From Zychaea mexicana (lineage: Eukaryota > Mucoromycota > Mucoromycetes > Mucorales > Lichtheimiaceae), in assembly GCF_025766255.1 (NCBI RefSeq), contig NW_026516692.1, positions 124,001-188,000 on the forward strand: DNA of 64,000 nt, in the 5' to 3' direction. The notes under the pieces are model-generated. The model was given only the letters and a program-made list of their open reading frames with translations. It was not told where the DNA came from and ran no database searches. This document shows, in pieces, positions 58,957 to 64,000 of this stretch; within the stretch, counting starts at the first letter, position 1, and each line of letters begins with the position of its first letter. The translations under genes were made by a program, and so were the position numbers.

Positions 58957-61900
58957 TTATGATGGGACTACTGCTTTTGCTTCTACTTCTACTTCTACTT
59001 CTGCTGTCGATTTCTTGGCGAGTCTTTCATGTAGCATTTGAAGATATTGGGATATACGTTCTTCAGCTGTGCTATCTTGTAGTAGGACGGCCAGACAGGC
59101 AGCCCAAAACATATAGCTTTCCTTTTTACGCCGGACTAAGAGGTTGATTGCATTCACTGAAGAGCCTGGTGATTTGGCATGCAAAAAACTACCAGGAAGT
59201 GCATGCCATGTCAGTATATTTGTTAGGCGCAAGAAGTATAACGTGTAGAAGTGAGACGTCATACTTTACCACATAGCAGCCAATTCCTCTTGAGTTGCTT
59301 TCTTTTGTAGTCTGTCTGCCCACTCCGCAAATAGAGTCGAAATTATAGGATCTTCCTCTGGTAACCGTAGTTTTGCTAGAGCAATCGCCTCTCTTGAAAA
59401 GATTTGGGGAGTTGTATTAGCACCTTGCTTTTTCCTTTGAAAAAACATTATAAAGATAGAGGGAACAAGACATACCGGTACATGGCAGCCTCGCGATACA
59501 CACGGATAGCATCGTATATTTTAGAGCATGCTAAAAAACACGTCGCCGCTAAAACTGGCTGACTCTGCTTGACCAAATGCTTTGCTTGTGTTTCCATCAA
59601 ACTCAACCATGTTTCCTTGCCAGCCATGGGACTTAGCGCCAGCGCCACCCAATTCACTGGACTGGATTCGAAAGCCTTGTAATTGCTTTGTATGATATCC
59701 AGCAAGAGTCGCCCGTCATAACTATCTGCTACTGCCGCTGGTCTAGGTCCACAACTGTTGACTATAAGAGTATACATAGTTGTGAGTTATAATTGACTAC
59801 TTAAAGTCATACAATCTCTTTTTACTCCTCAATATGTATTTTACCTTCAATGCCTATCAGTTCCCGCATAGCATTTTTGTCATCAAAGAAAAGGCCCAAG
59901 TTCTTGCTATCTTCGTCTTGTTCATCTTGAGTATCACCACCTAGCTCCTGCTCAGCGTAAACAGCATATTCATATTCTGCTTGATCAATATCGCCAGGAA
60001 TCCGATTCTTAACTACTTTGACCGCTTCATTAATATCTCCACCGTAAATGCGAGCCGCTAAATGTATACAGTGACGCAGCAACTGGGGCTGTCGACAAAT
60101 GTTGGATGATCGTTTTAAGCTGCTCATCAATTCGTTAAGCTTGGGACCACTTGCGCCCCCTACTGTTCCTCCTGTTTTTCTCCTTTTCGTTGGTGACGTC
60201 GCATCGGTTACAGGTAACGACTCTTGTCGCTTCGATGAAGAAGCCTGTTGCTTTTGCTGGTGTTCTTCGCTCGATACATTCATAGCCTGTAATTCCTTTG
60301 TTTTTCTCGGGACTCGATCTAGAAAAAAAGGATTCGTCACCTGATTAAAGCCTTTTGCTCTTCAACCTTTTATGCATGCACAAATTTCAACGTTTAGAAT
60401 GATGGCTTACTTTTCTGAGTTGTGTAAGGATAATCAGTATACTTCCAGACGTAACAGAACTTGTCCTCTCCACCTGTAAACAACGTATCCATATCTTCAG
60501 CACTCCAACAAACGGAAAGTACGTTGCTCAGATGCTGATCAAAACATGATACAGCAGATCCGTTCTGAATATCAAAGACCTAGATAATGATCCACATCAG
60601 TTACTTAAAGAAGTTCTGTTTACCTCTCAAAAATCGTTAAAATTGGCAACTTACATAGGCAAATTCATCATTTGCAGTAGAAGCCAGGAGTGATCGTTCT
60701 TGATGGTGACTCCATGCAAGACCAGTGATGCGTTTCTTGTGCTCAGTAATCGTGTGCATGGGAGTAGTATTTGGTATCGGAACTTCTGGAGCATCATAAA
60801 GTTGCTCGGCAATATTGTGAATTGTGATGGTGCCCGAATTGTATCCCACTGCCAACAGCGTAGATCCTGCAGAGCCTATATTAGAATAATCTTTATTAGC
60901 AAATCAAAGATTACATGGGTCGAAACAAAATATTAACTTTACCATCACGCCATGAAAGTACTTTTACAGCTGTTTGTTGAGAGTTCGCCACATAGACAAT
61001 TCTAAACGTGTCGAGTCGATACACTTCCACCGCACCATCAGTATTTCCCAAAGCTAGGAAACGGGATTGTGGATCGACAGCTGCGCAGCATCGGCTTGTC
61101 TTTACTTTGGCCTCCATGATCGTGGACCAGGCTGGGTTGACCTGGCGAATCCAGTCCGTAACGTTGACTGCTTTAGCGGTGGGTTGCTTGACATCGAATG
61201 CATAGGCAATATTGTTTGGACCGCACGATATGATCGCATCGCGTACGAATGTTTCACCAATTTGAATATCAGAAGCCCAGCTGATGGATATAGAGCCTTT
61301 GGTGTTGTAATATGTTTTGAATTGGTGGCATTTGTTACTACTTGTATCGTAAACACCGACACGACCGTATTCAGTGCTGTAAGCCAAGATATTTTCTCGC
61401 GTAGGGTGCCATCGAACCTAAGTAAGACCATTTGATTTTCTGCTTTTTAGTACAATAAGTCACGCGTGTTATTATGAGTACTTACTTTTAATATTTGTCC
61501 TTGCAATCCTTTCCACAATATACGAGACTCATAGAAATTGTGCCGTTGGCCACTTAAACCAGAATTGTCCATAAAGTTCCAAATTTTGATGTTGCTATCA
61601 CCGAGTCCAACAGCTGCTTGACCAGGGTTCCACGTCGGAATATCCAAGCTGTATATATATCCAGCGTGGGTCAGCATACGACAAACTGCATCCCTCTGCT
61701 TGACATCCCATAATATGATCTATCAGAAAGATATGTTATATAGCTGCATTCACTCACTCTTTTACACCTAGGAACATTTACACCAAAAAACCGGTTTAAT
61801 ATTGTTTTTCTTTACCTGCTTGTCGATAGAATATGTAACTGCGTATCGACCATTTTGGACCCAAGTAAAACTGAAAGCGATACGTGAATGTAGATCGCGA

Positions 61901-63093
61901 AATCGTCCTATTTCTACCACTTTGCGCCCATGGAGTTTATATTGGACAACCATACCCCTAAGGATTTAGCAATAAAAATTAATCCATATGCTTTGTTCCC
62001 TAATATCCCATTTATCGACCACTCCAGTTCAAGTATATAGTCCCTGTTTTCAATCCTGTAACCAACACCTTTTCCTTACATATACGACGTCACATAGATT
62101 TCGTCCTCTTGTGCTGGAGACCAGGCCAATTCGAACCAAATGGTGTTGCGCTGCTGATCCGTCCAATGTGGTGACGGCACAGGTAACTTCAACTCAGTAT
62201 AGCGTGCTTCCTCGGTTACGTTCCATATAATGGCATTCTTTAGTTTCCGAGTGCTCGAAGCGAGTAATGGAAAGATATCCGGAAAAGCGGGCGAGGGTGG
62301 CTGCCACGATAATGAATGGATACCATCGCCATCTGAATGGCTAAGTTGATACATGGTTTCGGCGGTCAAATCTGTTCCAATTTTCTCTACATGGATCATG
62401 CCATTGGCGTACCTGATCTTGTTAGCTTCAAAAATATCTGAATATTCACTTCTCGGGTGTGTATTAAATTTACCCCACTGCGAGATAATCGTTGCCGGCA
62501 TGATGAAGCGGAGCTAAGGACCGTACTTCCGAATTGACTTTGCTGATCACCTGCTTATCCTTCTGGAAAGTTTCCTGCACGATGATTTTGCCCGACTTGT
62601 CACCTATATTTGTACATTCAGTACGTGAAATTGGTACAGACAACAACTTTAGAGAATATTAGCAAACCTGAAACGATAACCATTCCGTCTCGAATGCATT
62701 TGATTACGGTTACTTCTGCCTAATAGGGCACAAAAAAAGTCAGTGGGTCCTATCTTATAGTAAAATATAGCGCTTCTCCCTCAAAGATAAATATTAACAC
62801 AATACCGAGTGTCCGTGGTAAGTGATGAGCAGAGATCCATTTAACAGACTCCAAGAACGGATTGTACCGTTTGTGCTGCCGACAAAACAAAACTGCTTGT
62901 GGGCTGCGATCGCCTGGATCTTGTCCTGGGACGCAATAAACGCTCGAATAAAACGAAAAGCAGATAGATCGAGAACGACAATCATGTTGCGTGTGGCATA
63001 AACGTAGTAATGAGGATCAGAGACAGCAGCACAATGCGATGTATACCAGTTGGGAACAGGTGGATATGCTTGACATGGTGGGTGTTCGTTCAT
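58957..63093 (-). CDS. GEMIN5: Gemin5-like WD-repeat protein
   Basis: WD-repeat subunit that in animals recognises snRNAs for the SMN complex. Thirteen exons (63093-62806, 62719-62668, 62603-62474, 62412-62080, 61957-61816, 61719-61486, 61417-60943, 60875-60655, 60579-60411, 60318-59845, 59761-59476, 59392-59270, 59188-58957) sum to 3159 bases, 1052 residues, all in phase. The start MNEHPPCQAYPPVPNWYTSH resembles the Gemin5 N-terminus. The first 680 residues form a series of WD repeats (for example IILWDVKQRDAVC, ILAYSTEYGRVGVYDTSSNK, DKFCYVWKYTDYP). The C-terminal 350 residues are helical, with AIRVYREAAMYRREAIALAK and WADRLQKKATQEELAAM. Length is shorter than animal Gemin5 (about 1500), as the extreme C-terminus is absent. 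ELP2 and other WD proteins are less likely given the helical tail. Confidence 0.9.
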
Positions 63094-63246
63094 GGTGGGG
63101 CCCACGCGTGTATTATGCGGAATAGTCTTGGAACCAAAAAAAAAAAAGAGAACAACCTTCCGGTTTTTTCTCGGAGTTGACCAAATAAAATTTTAGGCAT
63201 TTCTTCCTTTTGTTTTAGCACAGACACATCATACACATACAAAATA
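63094..63246. promoter_or_regulatory. bidirectional promoter region, Gemin5 / Rrp40
   Basis: Only 153 bp separate the two divergent start codons, so the promoters must overlap or be shared. An A-run (63137-63148) and TTCCTTTTG-type pyrimidine tracts are visible; no defined factor site is supported. Confidence 0.6.
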
Positions 63247-64000
63247 ATGGAGATCGATGAACAATCACCACGAGTAGTAATACCAGGCGACATCATTGAA
63301 GAGGCTACAGAGTCAGATATTACACTCGGCCCAGGTTTACGACAAGAAAGCGAACACATTGTTGCAACAAAAGCCGGTATACTGAAGCATTTACCGGGCA
63401 AATGGTGGATCGAAAGCAATCAGAAACGTGTAAGTGTCTACACAAAACGCGATCTTTCATTATACGTGACAAAAATCTCACATGCTAAAACTCTATTGCT
63501 TTATTGCAGTATGTAGCATCAACAGGCGAATCCGTAGTGGGCCAGATTATTAGTAAACTGACAGAGTATTACCGCGTCGACATTGGCACAGCCCACACTG
63601 CCATTTTACCAGCACTTGCGTTTGAAGGCGCGACGAAACGAAACAAACCCAATCTCAATTCCCGCTCACTCGTCTATTGTCGTGTTGCTATGGCCAATCG
63701 TGACATGGAAGCAGAGCTTGAATGTGTTAATCCAGCAACAGGCAAAGCGGATGGATTTGGTGAACTGAAAAGCGGCCATGTTATCAAGTGCTCATTAGGT
63801 CTGTGCCGGAGGTTGCTGGATCCCAACACGCCTATCTTGGCTTTGCTTGGAGAGCATTTTCCGTTTGAATTGGCCGTAGGCATGAACGGTCGCGTTTGGA
63901 TTCATTCCAACAGTGTCAAGGATACCATCATGCTCGCCAATGCGATTCAAAACTCAGAATATCTCGATGCGGACGAGTGCAAGGCTATGGTTCAAGGACT
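63247..64000 (+). CDS. RRP40: Rrp40 exosome cap subunit (partial)
   Basis: RNA-binding cap subunit of the nuclear and cytoplasmic exosome (EXOSC3 in humans). Exon 1 (63247-63429) and exon 2 (from 63510) are in phase; the gene runs off the window. VVIPGDIIEEA, the block GPGLRQESEHIVATKAGILK, then YVASTGESVVGQI and YYRVDIGTAHTAILPALAFE mark the N-terminal and S1 domains. Further on, RVAMANRDMEAELECVNP and GFGELKSGHVIKCSLGLCRR lead into the KH domain (FELAVGMNGRVWIHSNSV). These match Rrp40 throughout, with no defect in the part present. Confidence 0.95.

Noticed and set aside
58957..63093. WD-repeat protein as ELP2 or another WD family member
   Set aside because: The N-terminus (PPVPNWYTSHC), the GRVGVYDTSSNK repeat and the helical C-terminal half fit Gemin5 and not Elongator subunit 2.

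Overview
The window looks like nuclear DNA of a filamentous fungus, most likely Mucoromycota (probably Mucorales). Its conserved genes carry short GT-AG introns of about 50-110 bases and include a full Dicer, a Gemin5 homologue, Rrp40, BCAS2/SPF27, a DNAJC9-type J protein, OMA1 and GAPDH. Between them lie dense nested transposons. The clade is inferred from gene content and repeat style; no rRNA or mitochondrial marker is present.

Layout. 1-3724: a decayed repeated gene of unknown function, a 22-bp minisatellite and a Tc1-type transposon with an intact transposase. 3727-7606: a second Tc1 copy facing the first across one shared TA, split by a 2.3-kb CACTA-like element. 7640-18283: a nest of insertions, namely an AT-rich gene split by a hAT-type element, and a Merlin (IS1595/ISXO2-like) transposase gene split at a TA by a 7.8-kb DDE element that itself holds two very AT-rich insertions encoding a DDE_Tnp_4-like transposase fused to a chromodomain. 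18388-20958: a large inverted repeat of a PD-(D/E)XK-like gene. 20959-22502: a third Tc1 copy. 23402-26495: OMA1 and GAPDH. 27645-33370: a complete LINE with target-site duplications. 34364-43032: two casein kinase 1 (CK1) pseudogenes, one with an AT-rich chromodomain element in an intron. 43278-44188: a hAT-like element with a different subterminal repeat. 44523-46817: DNAJC9 and BCAS2. 48422-50957: a third CK1 pseudogene cut by a hAT-type element. 53405-64000: Dicer, Gemin5 (convergent, 37 bp apart) and Rrp40 (divergent from Gemin5, 153 bp).

The conserved genes are mainly RNA-metabolism and housekeeping genes. Spliced totals are exact multiples of three for Dicer (1638 aa), Gemin5 (1052 aa), OMA1 (469 aa), GAPDH (340 aa), DNAJC9 (310 aa) and BCAS2 (233 aa), which supports the exon models. 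The least familiar component is the AT-rich element family: two of its three copies pair the chromodomain transposase with a convergent gene for a small Cys/His protein, and two diverged copies carry a TAG at the same conserved chromodomain tryptophan while the frame beyond stays conserved.
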